Source: Hirschia litorea
GTDB taxonomy: Bacteria; Pseudomonadota; Alphaproteobacteria; Caulobacterales; Hyphomonadaceae
Length of the DNA stretch: 64,000 nucleotides
Assembly: GCF_042665075.1 (NCBI RefSeq)
Contig: NZ_JBHTBR010000002.1
Location: 124,001 to 188,000, forward strand
Direction: 5' to 3'
Shown: positions 16,017-24,273 of the stretch, one piece after another
Layout: each line of letters opens with the position of its first letter
Position numbering within the stretch: position 1 is the stretch's first letter
Made by a program: the position numbers and the translations under genes
The notes under the pieces: generated by a model
The model's input: the letters and a program-made list of their open reading frames with translations, nothing else
Databases searched by the model: none
What the model was told of the DNA's origin: nothing

Positions 16017-17383
16017 GCGCGCGTGTTCTTGTTGTTGATGATATAGAGGCTAACCGAAAACTTCTATGTGCAAAGCTTGCGCATGAGTATTTTCAGGTGA
16101 CGACTGCTGTAGATGGGTTGGATGCAATTGATAAAGCGATTGCGACTGAGCCTGATGTAATTCTGCTGGATGTGATGATGCCGCGCATGGATGGGTTTGA
16201 AGCCTGTCGTGAGCTGAAATTTGATCCACGGACTGAGCACATTCCTGTCGTTATGGTGACAGCACTTAGCGAACGTGAAGACCGTTTGAAGGGCTTGCGT
16301 GCGGGTGCGGATGATTTTTTGACAAAGCCAATCAATGATTTGCAGCTTTTGTCGCGTGTTCGTGCGCTGTCTAAATATAAATTGGTAGCAGATGAGCTGC
16401 GCAAGCGTGAAGCATCAGGACGCCGCATTGGTGTGATTGATGTCATGCCAACAGGGCGCGGGCAAAATCCTGCGCGTGTGCTTGTTGTAGATGATAATGA
16501 ACGTCAAGCCGCGAGAATTTGTCGTTATCTTGAAACTGACCACAAGCCTATGACGCTGGCAAACGCGACGGGTGGGCTAGGTGCAGGTGCGGCGACTGTT
16601 GATATTATGGTGTTGTCACTTGGCGGCGAGAAATATGACGGGCTGAAGCTTTGTTCTTATCTGCGCAATTTGGAAGCTACACGTGATTTGCCGATTCTTG
16701 CTATTGTTGGCGCGGAAGATGAAAAACTCGCCGTGCGGGCGCTAGATCTTGGTGCATCAGATATTTTGGTACGTCCGATTGATCCTGAGGAATTGCTTGC
16801 GCGTGTGAAAACGCAAGTGAGCAAGAAGCGTTATGTTGATTCCCTGCGTGCGCGCTTAGACCAGTCTATGGAATTGGCTGTGACCGACCAGCTAACAGGA
16901 TTGCACAATCGCCGCTATATGGAGAGCCAGCTTGAGCAATTCATGAAGCGCGCAAATATGGGTGGCGGGCCTGTGTCTGTTCTTCTGTGTGATCTAGATC
17001 ACTTTAAGAAAGTGAATGATGGATATGGTCACGATGTGGGCGATGAAGTCTTGCGGGAGTTCTCAACCCGCTTGATGAAAAACATTCGACCAACAGATAT
17101 TGCATGTCGTTATGGTGGAGAAGAGTTTCTGGTGATTATGCCTGATACGACCATTCAAATGGCCCAATTAACGGCAGAACGTATCCGCGAAAAGGTGGAT
17201 GGAACACCATTCAGTATCAATGGTGGGCTTGGGAAATTAAGCGTCACCATGTCGGGTGGGGCGGCTGTTACTTTCCCGCCAGATGATAGCGTGAACCAAT
17301 TGATCAAACGTGCTGATGAGGCGCTATATAGCGCTAAGGAATCGGGGCGGAATAAGATTGTTTGTAATTTTGATGGTTTTTAG
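16013..17383 (+). CDS. pleD: PleD, REC-REC-GGDEF diguanylate cyclase
   Basis: Makes c-di-GMP from two GTP when phosphorylated, driving the swarmer-to-stalked transition. REC1 has Asp53 in LLDVMMPRMDG. REC2 (about 155-270) starts ARVLVVDDNER but lacks an obvious phospho-acceptor, as in the Caulobacter dimerisation receiver. The GGDEF domain has an intact active site, RYGGEEFLVIMP. The RxxD product-inhibition site (RPTD) sits five residues upstream. The length of 456 aa matches Caulobacter PleD. The start is GTG/ATG-type, overlapping divK. A hairpin terminator follows at 17385. It is a likely source of the c-di-GMP that governs holdfast synthesis. Confidence 0.97.
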   Translation: MSARVLVVDDIEANRKLLCAKLAHEYFQVTTAVDGLDAIDKAIATEPDVILLDVMMPRMDGFEACRELKFDPRTEHIPVVMVTALSEREDRLKGLRAGADDFLTKPINDLQLLSRVRALSKYKLVADELRKREASGRRIGVIDVMPTGRGQNPARVLVVDDNERQAARICRYLETDHKPMTLANATGGLGAGAATVDIMVLSLGGEKYDGLKLCSYLRNLEATRDLPILAIVGAEDEKLAVRALDLGASDILVRPIDPEELLARVKTQVSKKRYVDSLRARLDQSMELAVTDQLTGLHNRRYMESQLEQFMKRANMGGGPVSVLLCDLDHFKKVNDGYGHDVGDEVLREFSTRLMKNIRPTDIACRYGGEEFLVIMPDTTIQMAQLTAERIREKVDGTPFSINGGLGKLSVTMSGGAAVTFPPDDSVNQLIKRADEALYSAKESGRNKIVCNFDGF

Positions 17384-17384
17384 G

Positions 17385-17416
17385 AAATGGCGCTTCGGAT
17401 GAGGCGCTATTTTTTT
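17385..17416 (+). terminator. rho-independent terminator of divK-pleD
   Basis: A 9-bp stem, 17385-17393 (AAATGGCGC) with 17404-17412 (GCGCTATTT), includes one G-U pair and a 10-nt loop. It is followed by an uninterrupted T-run. It begins 2 bp after the pleD stop. Confidence 0.8.
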
Positions 17417-17434
17417 ATGTTCATTGAGGCAAAT

Positions 17435-17468
17435 AAAAAGGGCTTGGAAATTCATCCAAGCCCTTTTT
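17435..17468. terminator. bidirectional terminator between pleD and rpmG
   Basis: A perfect 14-bp stem (17435-17448 with 17455-17468) has a 6-nt loop, with A-run and T-run at the two ends. It can stop transcription from both sides. It lies 25 bp beyond the rpmG stop and backs up the pleD terminator. Confidence 0.88.
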
Positions 17469-17492
17469 AATAATGAAATAGAAAGTTTGATC

Positions 17493-17660
17493 TTACTTGA
17501 TCTTACCTTCTTTGAATTCAACGTGTTTACGGATGACTGGGTCGTACTTTTTCAAGACGAGTTTTTCAGTCAAGTTACGCGGGTTTTTCTTTGTTACGTA
17601 GAAAAAACCAGTGTCCGCAGTCGAATTCAAGCGAATTTTCACAGTGGTAGGTTTAGCCAT
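17493..17660 (-). CDS. rpmG: Ribosomal protein L33
   Basis: A 55-codon gene that I translated directly from the minus strand. It begins MAKPTTVKIRLNSTADTGFF and ends HVEFKEGKIK. This is the L33 of the 50S subunit in the form without zinc-binding cysteines, as usual in alphaproteobacteria. The antisense frame at 17424-17663 is a shadow. It ends the minus-strand strip that corresponds to the plsY-dprA-topA-rnr-nudix-rpmG block of relatives. Here it is separated from that block by pckA and the HEPN-motif gene. Confidence 0.96.
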   Translation of the reverse strand: MAKPTTVKIRLNSTADTGFFYVTKKNPRNLTEKLVLKKYDPVIRKHVEFKEGKIK

Positions 17661-17939
17661 TGATCTCTTGCTCTGGTCGAGGCGCGGTTACTCGCGCGTG
17701 AAACGGAAAGCGTGCTTTAATCAGTAACCCCTCATTTCGTCAAGAGCCGTTTCTCAATTGTCTTCATTTCCTGTGAAATAATTTAATCCTGTGCGAATGA
17801 GAGTTGACGCTTTGGGAAGGATATACAGCTCCGATTTTCTTGATACAGTGAAATCAGGGCGGGAAATGTTTCTGACTTATGTCTGACTTTTCTTAGACTC
17901 AAAATAAAAAAGCTCAATAAATAAAAGAGTGTACGGGAC

Positions 17940-19538
17940 ATGAAAACATCAAACATATTGGCGGACCTTGGGGTCGCGCCAGCTAAATTGCATTTAAACC
18001 TCAAAGAAGCGCCACTTTATGAAGCTGCGATCCGTCGCGGCGAAGGTGAAGTTGCAAAAGGTGGTGCGCTTGTTGTGAAAACAGGCGAACACACGGGCCG
18101 TTCTGCAAAGGATAAATTCACTGTACGGAACGCTTACACAGAAAAAACTGTGTGGTGGGACAATAATGAATCAATCACGCCTGAGCAGTTTGATCTTCTA
18201 TGGGAAGATTTCCAAGCACATATGAATGGCAATGAGCTTTATGTTCAGCAGCTTTTTGGAGGGGCTGACTTAGATCACCGTGTGAGCGTGCGTATTGTCA
18301 ATGAATTGGCGTGGCACAATCTGTTCATTCGTCACTTGCTACGCCGTCCAACAGACGCCGAGCTTGCGACATTTGAAAATGATTTCACGATTGTGAATTT
18401 GCCATCTTTCCGCGCTGATCCGGCGCGTCACGGGACACGGTCTTCGACTGTGATTGCTGTGAATTTTGAAAAGAAGATGATTCTAATTGGCGGCACATCT
18501 TATGCCGGTGAGACGAAGAAATCTGTGTTCACGATTTTGAACTATCTGCTTCCAGAATCAAATGTGATGCCGATGCATTGTTCGGTGAATACATCTGAGA
18601 AAGAAGACGCGGCTATTTTCTTTGGCCTATCTGGTACGGGTAAAACGACTTTGTCTGCTGATCAATCTCGCATTCTTGTGGGCGATGATGAGCATGGTTG
18701 GTCTGAAAATGGTTTGTTTAATTTTGAGGGGGGCTGTTACGCCAAAATGATCAACCTCTCCCAAGAGGCTGAACCAGAAATTTACGCGACGACGAAGCAA
18801 TGGGGAACAGTGCTTGAAAACACTGTGATGGACCCTGTGACGCGTGAGCTTGATCTGTTTGATAACTCATTGGCAGAAAACTCACGCGGGGCATATCCGA
18901 TCTCGGCTATTCCTAATGCGTCGGAGAGCGGGCGGTGTGGACAGCCAAAGAACTTGATCATGCTGACAGCGGATGCCTTTGGTGTGTTGCCGCCAATTGC
19001 GAAACTGACGCCAGAGCAAGCCATGTATCACTTCTTATCGGGCTATACAGCGAAAGTGGCTGGAACTGAAAAGGGTGTCACGGAGCCAACGGCTGCATTC
19101 TCAACGTGTTTTGGTGCGCCATTTATGCCGCGTCATCCATCTGAATATGGTGATCTGCTCGGTAAGCTGATTGAGAAGTACAATGTGGACTGCTGGTTGG
19201 TGTCTACAGGCTGGACAGGTGGTCCTTATGGCACGGGTAGCCGTATGCCGATTAAAGCGACACGAGCGCTGCTAAACGCTGCGCTGGATGGATCATTGGT
19301 TCGGGGTGAGTTCCGTAAGGATGAGACATTTGGCTTTATGGTGCCAACCAAGCTTGAAGGCGTGGATGATAAAATCCTGACACCGCGCGAAACTTGGGCT
19401 GATAAAGCAGCCTATGATGCACAAGCAGCAAAGCTTGCGGGAATGTTCGTGAAGAACTTCAAAGTGTTTGAGGCTTATGTGTCCGACGGAGTGAAGGCAG
19501 CTGCACCTGTCGCACAGCAAACAGTGCCGGCTGAGTAA
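17940..19538 (+). CDS. pckA: Phosphoenolpyruvate carboxykinase (ATP)
   Basis: Converts oxaloacetate and ATP to PEP, CO2 and ADP, the first committed step of gluconeogenesis. The kinase P-loop GLSGTGKTT is at residues 229-237 (Lys235). GGTSYAGETKKSVF precedes it and contains the PCK signature. TGEHTGRSAKDKF is the substrate-binding arginine region. The length of 532 aa is normal. The ATG follows ACGGGAC. A hairpin terminator closes it. Together with the PEP-carboxylase-like gene at the right end it bears on the PEP/oxaloacetate node. Confidence 0.97.
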   Translation: MKTSNILADLGVAPAKLHLNLKEAPLYEAAIRRGEGEVAKGGALVVKTGEHTGRSAKDKFTVRNAYTEKTVWWDNNESITPEQFDLLWEDFQAHMNGNELYVQQLFGGADLDHRVSVRIVNELAWHNLFIRHLLRRPTDAELATFENDFTIVNLPSFRADPARHGTRSSTVIAVNFEKKMILIGGTSYAGETKKSVFTILNYLLPESNVMPMHCSVNTSEKEDAAIFFGLSGTGKTTLSADQSRILVGDDEHGWSENGLFNFEGGCYAKMINLSQEAEPEIYATTKQWGTVLENTVMDPVTRELDLFDNSLAENSRGAYPISAIPNASESGRCGQPKNLIMLTADAFGVLPPIAKLTPEQAMYHFLSGYTAKVAGTEKGVTEPTAAFSTCFGAPFMPRHPSEYGDLLGKLIEKYNVDCWLVSTGWTGGPYGTGSRMPIKATRALLNAALDGSLVRGEFRKDETFGFMVPTKLEGVDDKILTPRETWADKAAYDAQAAKLAGMFVKNFKVFEAYVSDGVKAAAPVAQQTVPAE

Positions 19539-19562
19539 GTTTTTGCAGGATTAAATATTAGG

Positions 19563-19592
19563 AAGGCGGCTCTTAGCGGGGCCGCCTTTTTT
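19563..19592 (+). terminator. rho-independent terminator of pckA
   Basis: An 8-bp stem AAGGCGGC (19563-19570) with GCCGCCTT (19581-19588), a 10-nt loop and a six-T run lies 25 bp after the pckA stop. The minus direction lacks a T-run. Confidence 0.85.
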
Positions 19593-19628
19593 GTTGAGTG
19601 GGCAGAGTGATAAGAGCTGTTAAAATTA

Positions 19629-20198
19629 TTAAACTGTATTCGTATCTCTAGAGAAAACTTCAAGATTCTCGTTGAGGTAGATCTCAGCAAATAACAAGTT
19701 GAAGTCTTGAGCGATAAGAGTGATATCTCTTTCCAATGTTACTAATTCAGCTTGCGTAAACTGTTTTTGGATTCGGTTGGTCTTTTCATCATCTACACGC
19801 CACATTTTGTAAACGAAGGTAGTTTCGTCTCTTTTGCAATGTATTCTACAAAATGCATGAGCAAAAAAGTCGCGATACTCTCTGAATGGCTCTAAGCGAT
19901 CAATTAAATTGATTGCTCTAGCATTATATTTATTTAGAGGTCCGGGGGACGAGAATAACGCTTTGGCCTGAGCGATCCTGTTTTTAAGTTTGCGGTGATA
20001 TCGGATATTAAGTTTCCAGTAGTCGCGAATTATTCGTGCTTGCATTCCGACATCTAAAAGCAAAAACTCGCATTGGCTGTAAGCGCCAATAATTTGGCCA
20101 CGTAATTGGGCTTGGAGTTGAACTAAATCACGTTCTTTTTCTGTAGGTGTTTTAGGTATTAGTTTCATAGAATTAGACCGAGATTTAAGGAAACGCAT
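19629..20198 (-). CDS. hypothetical protein with HEPN-like R-x4-H motif
   Basis: Helix-rich, basic protein of 189 aa whose family I do not recognise. Residues 106-118 read REYRDFFAHAFCR, giving R109 and H114 spaced R-x4-H inside a predicted helix. This is the arrangement of HEPN-domain ribonucleases, and the QCEFLLLD helix before it suits a four-helix bundle. It starts inside the end of the NUDIX gene (14-nt overlap) or at an internal ATG (20168). It is convergent with pckA. Base composition is AT-richer than its neighbours, a possible sign of transfer. RNase activity is only an inference from the motif. Confidence 0.65.
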   Translation of the reverse strand: MRFLKSRSNSMKLIPKTPTEKERDLVQLQAQLRGQIIGAYSQCEFLLLDVGMQARIIRDYWKLNIRYHRKLKNRIAQAKALFSSPGPLNKYNARAINLIDRLEPFREYRDFFAHAFCRIHCKRDETTFVYKMWRVDDEKTNRIQKQFTQAELVTLERDITLIAQDFNLLFAEIYLNENLEVFSRDTNTV

Positions 20199-20940
20199 CC
20201 AATGTCAGCCGCTCAAGAAAGCTTTCATTGTCTTTCCAGTAGGTCATGAAGGGGGCGTGGTCCGCGTCAGGTTCTTCTATGCGCTTTTGGGCTTCGCTTA
20301 TTGTGAAGCGGGTGATGCCGGGCAGGTCTAGGTCTGCGATTTCTTCGAAGGTGAACCAGCGCAAATCTAATAGTTCATGACTATCCACGGGACGTTTGAG
20401 TTCTGCGAGAACGTCTTCGGATTTAGCGAGGAAGAAACGTGCATCAAATCGTTTTGGGCGGTAGGGCGGTGTGATTGCACGGCCTATAAACTGGATGTTG
20501 TTGAGATAGGGACGTACACCAAAGGAAAGATATGTGCGCCAGCTTTCATCTAGGTTTGGCGTGATCTCAATATCTTCAGAGACGGGCTTACCTATGACGA
20601 GGCCGGTTTCTTCAAATGTTTCACGGATGGCAGATAGAACCAATCCTTCGGGTGAGGTGTTGCTTTGAATTTGCAGTAAGGATCGACATGTTGGGTTCAT
20701 GTCGCCAATGGCTGTTATGTCCAAATCAGTGGGGTCCATGCGGCCACCTGGGAAGACATATTTATCAGGCATGAATGTGTGGCCACTTGCGCGTTGGCCC
20801 ATAAGGATGCGCGGCGTTGGGCCATCATTACGCACAAGGATCATTGTGGCTGCATCTTTGGCATCCACCGGATTATCCGCAAGGCTTATATCCGGTGGTG
20901 CGTCGTCAAATTGTCCGGGTTTGAATGTGTTTTCTGACAT
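20185..20940 (-). CDS. NUDIX hydrolase
   Basis: The Nudix box is recognisable, with the helix RETFEETGLVIG after FPGGRMDPTDLD. This provides the RExxEExGU metal-binding residues. At 251 aa it has the extended N- and C-terminal regions seen in the RNase R-linked NUDIX proteins of alphaproteobacteria. The substrate (a nucleoside diphosphate linked to X, perhaps CoA) is unknown. It follows rnr by 30 bp on the same strand, with a 10-bp hairpin spanning the junction and a GGGAG before its ATG. Confidence 0.9.
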   Translation of the reverse strand: MSENTFKPGQFDDAPPDISLADNPVDAKDAATMILVRNDGPTPRILMGQRASGHTFMPDKYVFPGGRMDPTDLDITAIGDMNPTCRSLLQIQSNTSPEGLVLSAIRETFEETGLVIGKPVSEDIEITPNLDESWRTYLSFGVRPYLNNIQFIGRAITPPYRPKRFDARFFLAKSEDVLAELKRPVDSHELLDLRWFTFEEIADLDLPGITRFTISEAQKRIEEPDADHAPFMTYWKDNESFLERLTLDAFP

Positions 20941-20959
20941 TGCGTTTCACTCCCGCACC

Positions 20960-20993
20960 TACGCTTAGGCTTATTTTCTTTTTCCTAAGCGTA
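20960..20993 (-). promoter_or_regulatory. perfect hairpin spanning the rnr stop codon
   Basis: Arms 20960-20969 and 20984-20993 are a perfect 10-bp inverted repeat (TACGCTTAGG/CCTAAGCGTA) with a 14-nt A-rich loop. On the mRNA it begins in the last codons of rnr, has the TAA within its loop and ends about 19 nt before the NUDIX ATG. No T-run follows, so it is more likely an RNA processing or stability element, or a translational-coupling element, than a terminator. Confidence 0.45.
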
Positions 20994-23253
20994 TGTTTTT
21001 TGGGCGGCCTTGTGAAGCAGCAGTGCGCTTTTTAGAGCCACCTTTGCGTCCACGTGGTGGATGGTTGTCGCGGCCATGCCGTGCACGTTTAGGCTTTAAC
21101 AATTCTTCACGTGCAGGACGCGGGTCAGATAGCATTTCAAACAATAGCCCACCTGTGACCGGTGTGGCTTCTGCAAGTTTTACTAGGACTGGCATACCCA
21201 TTTCATAGCGCATTTCTGTGCGATCACCGACGAGCGCAGCATTGTTCTCATCATAGAGCCAGTATTCTTCCGAGAGGCGTGCTGCTGGAATAAAGCCATC
21301 TGCGCCACTATCGTTGAGTTTTACAAATAGCCCAGCTTTGGTGACACCGGCGATACGGCCTTGAAATTCCGCACCGACTTTATCTGACATGAAGGCCACG
21401 AGATAGCGGTCTGTTGCATCACGTTCGGCCGCCATTGAGCGGCGTTCAGTCGTTGTGAGGTGTTCGGCAATTTGTTCTAGGCGCTTTGATTCCACATCAG
21501 AAATGCCATCAGGACCAAGACCCAACGCACGAATGAGTGCGCGGTGTACGATCAGGTCGGAGTAACGACGGATAGGGGATGTAAAGTGCGCATATTTTGC
21601 GAGGTTTAATCCAAAGTGCCCGTAATTCTCGTGTGAATAGCGCGCTTGAGATTGAGATCTTAGCACCATTTCAGACACAAGGTGTTCATGCTCGGTTGAA
21701 CGCGATTGTTCGAGTAGACGATTGAAGCGCGCTGAGGTCTTCTTCTCGCCGCGTGTCCACTTCATGCCGATTGTTGGCAGGAAAATGCCTAGAGCGAGGA
21801 TTTTCTCATCTGAAGGTTCTTCGTGGATACGATAAATGAGCGGCGAGTGCGTTTTCTCTAAGCTTTCAGCCGCACACACATTAGCTTGGATCATAAATTC
21901 TTCGATCAGCTTGTGCGCATCAAAACGATCTTTTGTGTAAACGCCTAAGACATTGCCCTCCTTATCGAGAGCAACGCGGCGCTCTGGAAGGTCTAGATCG
22001 AGAGGTTGGCGCTTTTCACGTGCTTTACCAACGCAAGCATAGGCGGCCCACAATGGTTTCAGCACTGTCTCTAACAGAGGCGCTGATTTTTCGTCAGGCT
22101 TTCCATCAACAGCGTTTTGGGCTTGCTCATATGATAGCTTTGCAGCTGACCGCATCGTGCCGCGAATGAAACGGTGATCAATTTTGTCACCTGCCGCGTT
22201 GAAACGCATTTCAACGGCGAATGTCTCACGGATTTCATTTTCTTTAAGCGAACATTGTTCAGCAGAAAGCGCTTCAGGAAGCATGGGCGCAACGCGATCA
22301 GGGAAATAAGTAGAGTTTCCGCGTCTAAAGGCTTCATCATCTAGCGCTGTACCGTGCTGCACATAGGCTGCGACATCGGCAATCGCGACATAGACAATCC
22401 AGCCGCCTTTATTGTTCTCGGCGTCATCGGGCTTGGCATAAACAGCATCGTCATGATCACGGGCATCCGCAGGGTCAATCGTGACGAGGGGAAGGTGTGT
22501 AAGGTCTTCTCTTTTGGTATCTTGTGCAGTGGCGTTTTCGGCTTCAGCAAGAACTTCTGTTGGAAATTCATCTGGCACATCATGCGTATGCAGCGCGACA
22601 ATCGAGGCAGATTTGGGGTTATCCATCGTGCCGACAATTTCAACCACTTCAGCCATTTGCGGGCCGTGAGGTTTAGATTTTTTTAGTTTTATACGAACAA
22701 TGTCGCCTGTTTCAGCATCTTTTGAGAGTGCTTTTTCAACGAGGTATTCGTGTTTGTCTTTGCGGCTTGTCGGTTTGACGCGGCCACCATGTCTATTGGC
22801 TTCAAACAGACCAATGACAGTGGTTTGCGGTGTGTCGTCAAACTTCTTGATGACTTTCGCATACCATAGACCATCATTCGCTTTCCCCACTTTACATAAA
22901 GCGCGGTCGCCTATGGCAAAGGTTTCATTGCGTTTGCGCGAAGCGGTTGCGACACAGGTGATGTCTGGTCCGTACAGACCATCTGTGCCGATGCAGCGAC
23001 CAACAAGATCGCCATGCTCATCGATTTTTTCAAATTTCACAACAGAGGTTGGCGGGGGCGCATCAACGCTTGCAAACTGGCGTTTGCCTGTGCGTGCAAT
23101 CGTGCCTTCTGTCTCTAGCTTTTTCAGAATCTGACGCAGCGCGACACGGTCGGAGCCTTGAACACCAAGACCTCGTGCAATTTCGCGTTTGTTAGATTTA
23201 TCGGGATTGCGCTCTAAAAATTCTAGAACGGCTTTTTCAGTTATATTACTCAT
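20971..23253 (-). CDS. rnr: Ribonuclease R
   Basis: 3'-5' exoribonuclease of the RNase II/RNB family that degrades structured RNA and takes part in rRNA and tmRNA quality control. The domain order is an N-terminal winged helix (NPDKSNKREIARGLG), cold-shock domains, then the RNB catalytic domain with TIDPADARDHDDAVYA (the Asp cluster that binds Mg2+), then FTSPIRRYSDLIVHR. A C-terminal S1 domain and a Lys/Arg/Gly-rich tail follow. The length of 760 aa is normal. It lies between the M23 peptidase and the NUDIX gene. Confidence 0.97.
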   Translation of the reverse strand: MSNITEKAVLEFLERNPDKSNKREIARGLGVQGSDRVALRQILKKLETEGTIARTGKRQFASVDAPPPTSVVKFEKIDEHGDLVGRCIGTDGLYGPDITCVATASRKRNETFAIGDRALCKVGKANDGLWYAKVIKKFDDTPQTTVIGLFEANRHGGRVKPTSRKDKHEYLVEKALSKDAETGDIVRIKLKKSKPHGPQMAEVVEIVGTMDNPKSASIVALHTHDVPDEFPTEVLAEAENATAQDTKREDLTHLPLVTIDPADARDHDDAVYAKPDDAENNKGGWIVYVAIADVAAYVQHGTALDDEAFRRGNSTYFPDRVAPMLPEALSAEQCSLKENEIRETFAVEMRFNAAGDKIDHRFIRGTMRSAAKLSYEQAQNAVDGKPDEKSAPLLETVLKPLWAAYACVGKAREKRQPLDLDLPERRVALDKEGNVLGVYTKDRFDAHKLIEEFMIQANVCAAESLEKTHSPLIYRIHEEPSDEKILALGIFLPTIGMKWTRGEKKTSARFNRLLEQSRSTEHEHLVSEMVLRSQSQARYSHENYGHFGLNLAKYAHFTSPIRRYSDLIVHRALIRALGLGPDGISDVESKRLEQIAEHLTTTERRSMAAERDATDRYLVAFMSDKVGAEFQGRIAGVTKAGLFVKLNDSGADGFIPAARLSEEYWLYDENNAALVGDRTEMRYEMGMPVLVKLAEATPVTGGLLFEMLSDPRPAREELLKPKRARHGRDNHPPRGRKGGSKKRTAASQGRPKNIRLGKRK

Positions 23254-23345
23254 GTGGGGGCATATAACCTAAAAATGCGATCAATGCGCGTTTTTTGTTT
23301 AGGTTTGCAGCAAAGAAAACAAATTCACCGTCTATTTTACGGATA

Positions 23346-24212
23346 TTATGACGATTCAAGCGCTTCGCTTACTTTGGGAAGTGGTGCTGTTACATCGATT
23401 GGCTTTAGCCCAAATGATTGTTTGGGTGTGTTGTAATCACCGATTAGAATTTCATAATGTAGGTGTCGCGCGACGGGTTTGTCGGCACTGGTTCCCATAC
23501 GGCCAATGGTTTGACCCGCTTTAATGGGGGTGCCAATGCTTATCTCCGGTGCGAAATTTTCCAGATGCGCGTATCGGGTGAAAACACCATCTCCATGATC
23601 GATAAGAATCATATTTCCATAATCGCCGCGATAATGGGCTTCTATGATAGTGCCATCTCCGCCGGCATAAACATCGACAGGTTCTGAGAAGGCAATGTCC
23701 CATCCCTTGTGTAAATAGGCGCGTCGAGATGTTCCACGAAAACCATATCCTGACATAAGGCAACCTTGGGCAACGGGCGCTGAAGCGAGGCGGACTTTGG
23801 AGGTGATTTTAAATGTTTGCTTATAGTCTTTGATATTTTGCGATGCGTCTGAAGCAGGGGTGTTGCGGCGTCCATCACGATAGCAAACTTGTAAGTTTTT
23901 GGGGAAAATGCGGGCTAATCGAGCTTGTTCGAACGGAACGAGTAGCTCTTTGAGGATATAGGTTTCGCTCTCTTTGAGGGTGCTAATATATTCAATTGCT
24001 ACCCGTTTTGATGTTGAGGCCAATTGATCAATTTGTGCGGAATCTACACCAGACATTGGCATGATGGAAACCAAGGCAGAGGGTAATATATTCAATAGCA
24101 TTCGAAACGTGACCTGTATAAATGGCTCAAAACCAAAACCACCAGAAATGGGCCTGACGCGCATATCTGGTGGTAGGTGTTTGAGGCATATTTGCAGGTT
24201 TCTGTTGCACAA
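23346..24212 (-). CDS. M23 family peptidoglycan peptidase
   Basis: Zinc metallopeptidase of the LytM/lysostaphin fold. The metal ligands are visible in HKGWDIAF (HxxxD) and in RHLHYEIL (HxH). The typical hairpin GDGTIIEAHYRGDYGNMI lies between them. The N-terminal half is unfamiliar and probably helical. The start is uncertain: the frame opens at 24212, but an ATG at 24101 (residue 38) begins a hydrophobic, signal-like stretch (MLLNILPSALVSIMPM) and would suit export. It is probably a cell-wall hydrolase or, if inactive, an amidase activator. It interrupts the common topA-rnr order. Confidence 0.85.
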   Translation of the reverse strand: MCNRNLQICLKHLPPDMRVRPISGGFGFEPFIQVTFRMLLNILPSALVSIMPMSGVDSAQIDQLASTSKRVAIEYISTLKESETYILKELLVPFEQARLARIFPKNLQVCYRDGRRNTPASDASQNIKDYKQTFKITSKVRLASAPVAQGCLMSGYGFRGTSRRAYLHKGWDIAFSEPVDVYAGGDGTIIEAHYRGDYGNMILIDHGDGVFTRYAHLENFAPEISIGTPIKAGQTIGRMGTSADKPVARHLHYEILIGDYNTPKQSFGLKPIDVTAPLPKVSEALESS

Positions 24213-24273
24213 TTTGCTATTTTAAAACGGCAAACAGATACCTGTTTTGAGCTTAAATTCGACGTGACTTATA

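Noticed and set aside
17424..17663. 79-aa open frame on plus over rpmG
   Set aside because: The antisense translation gives a full L33 with a perfect match to the family.
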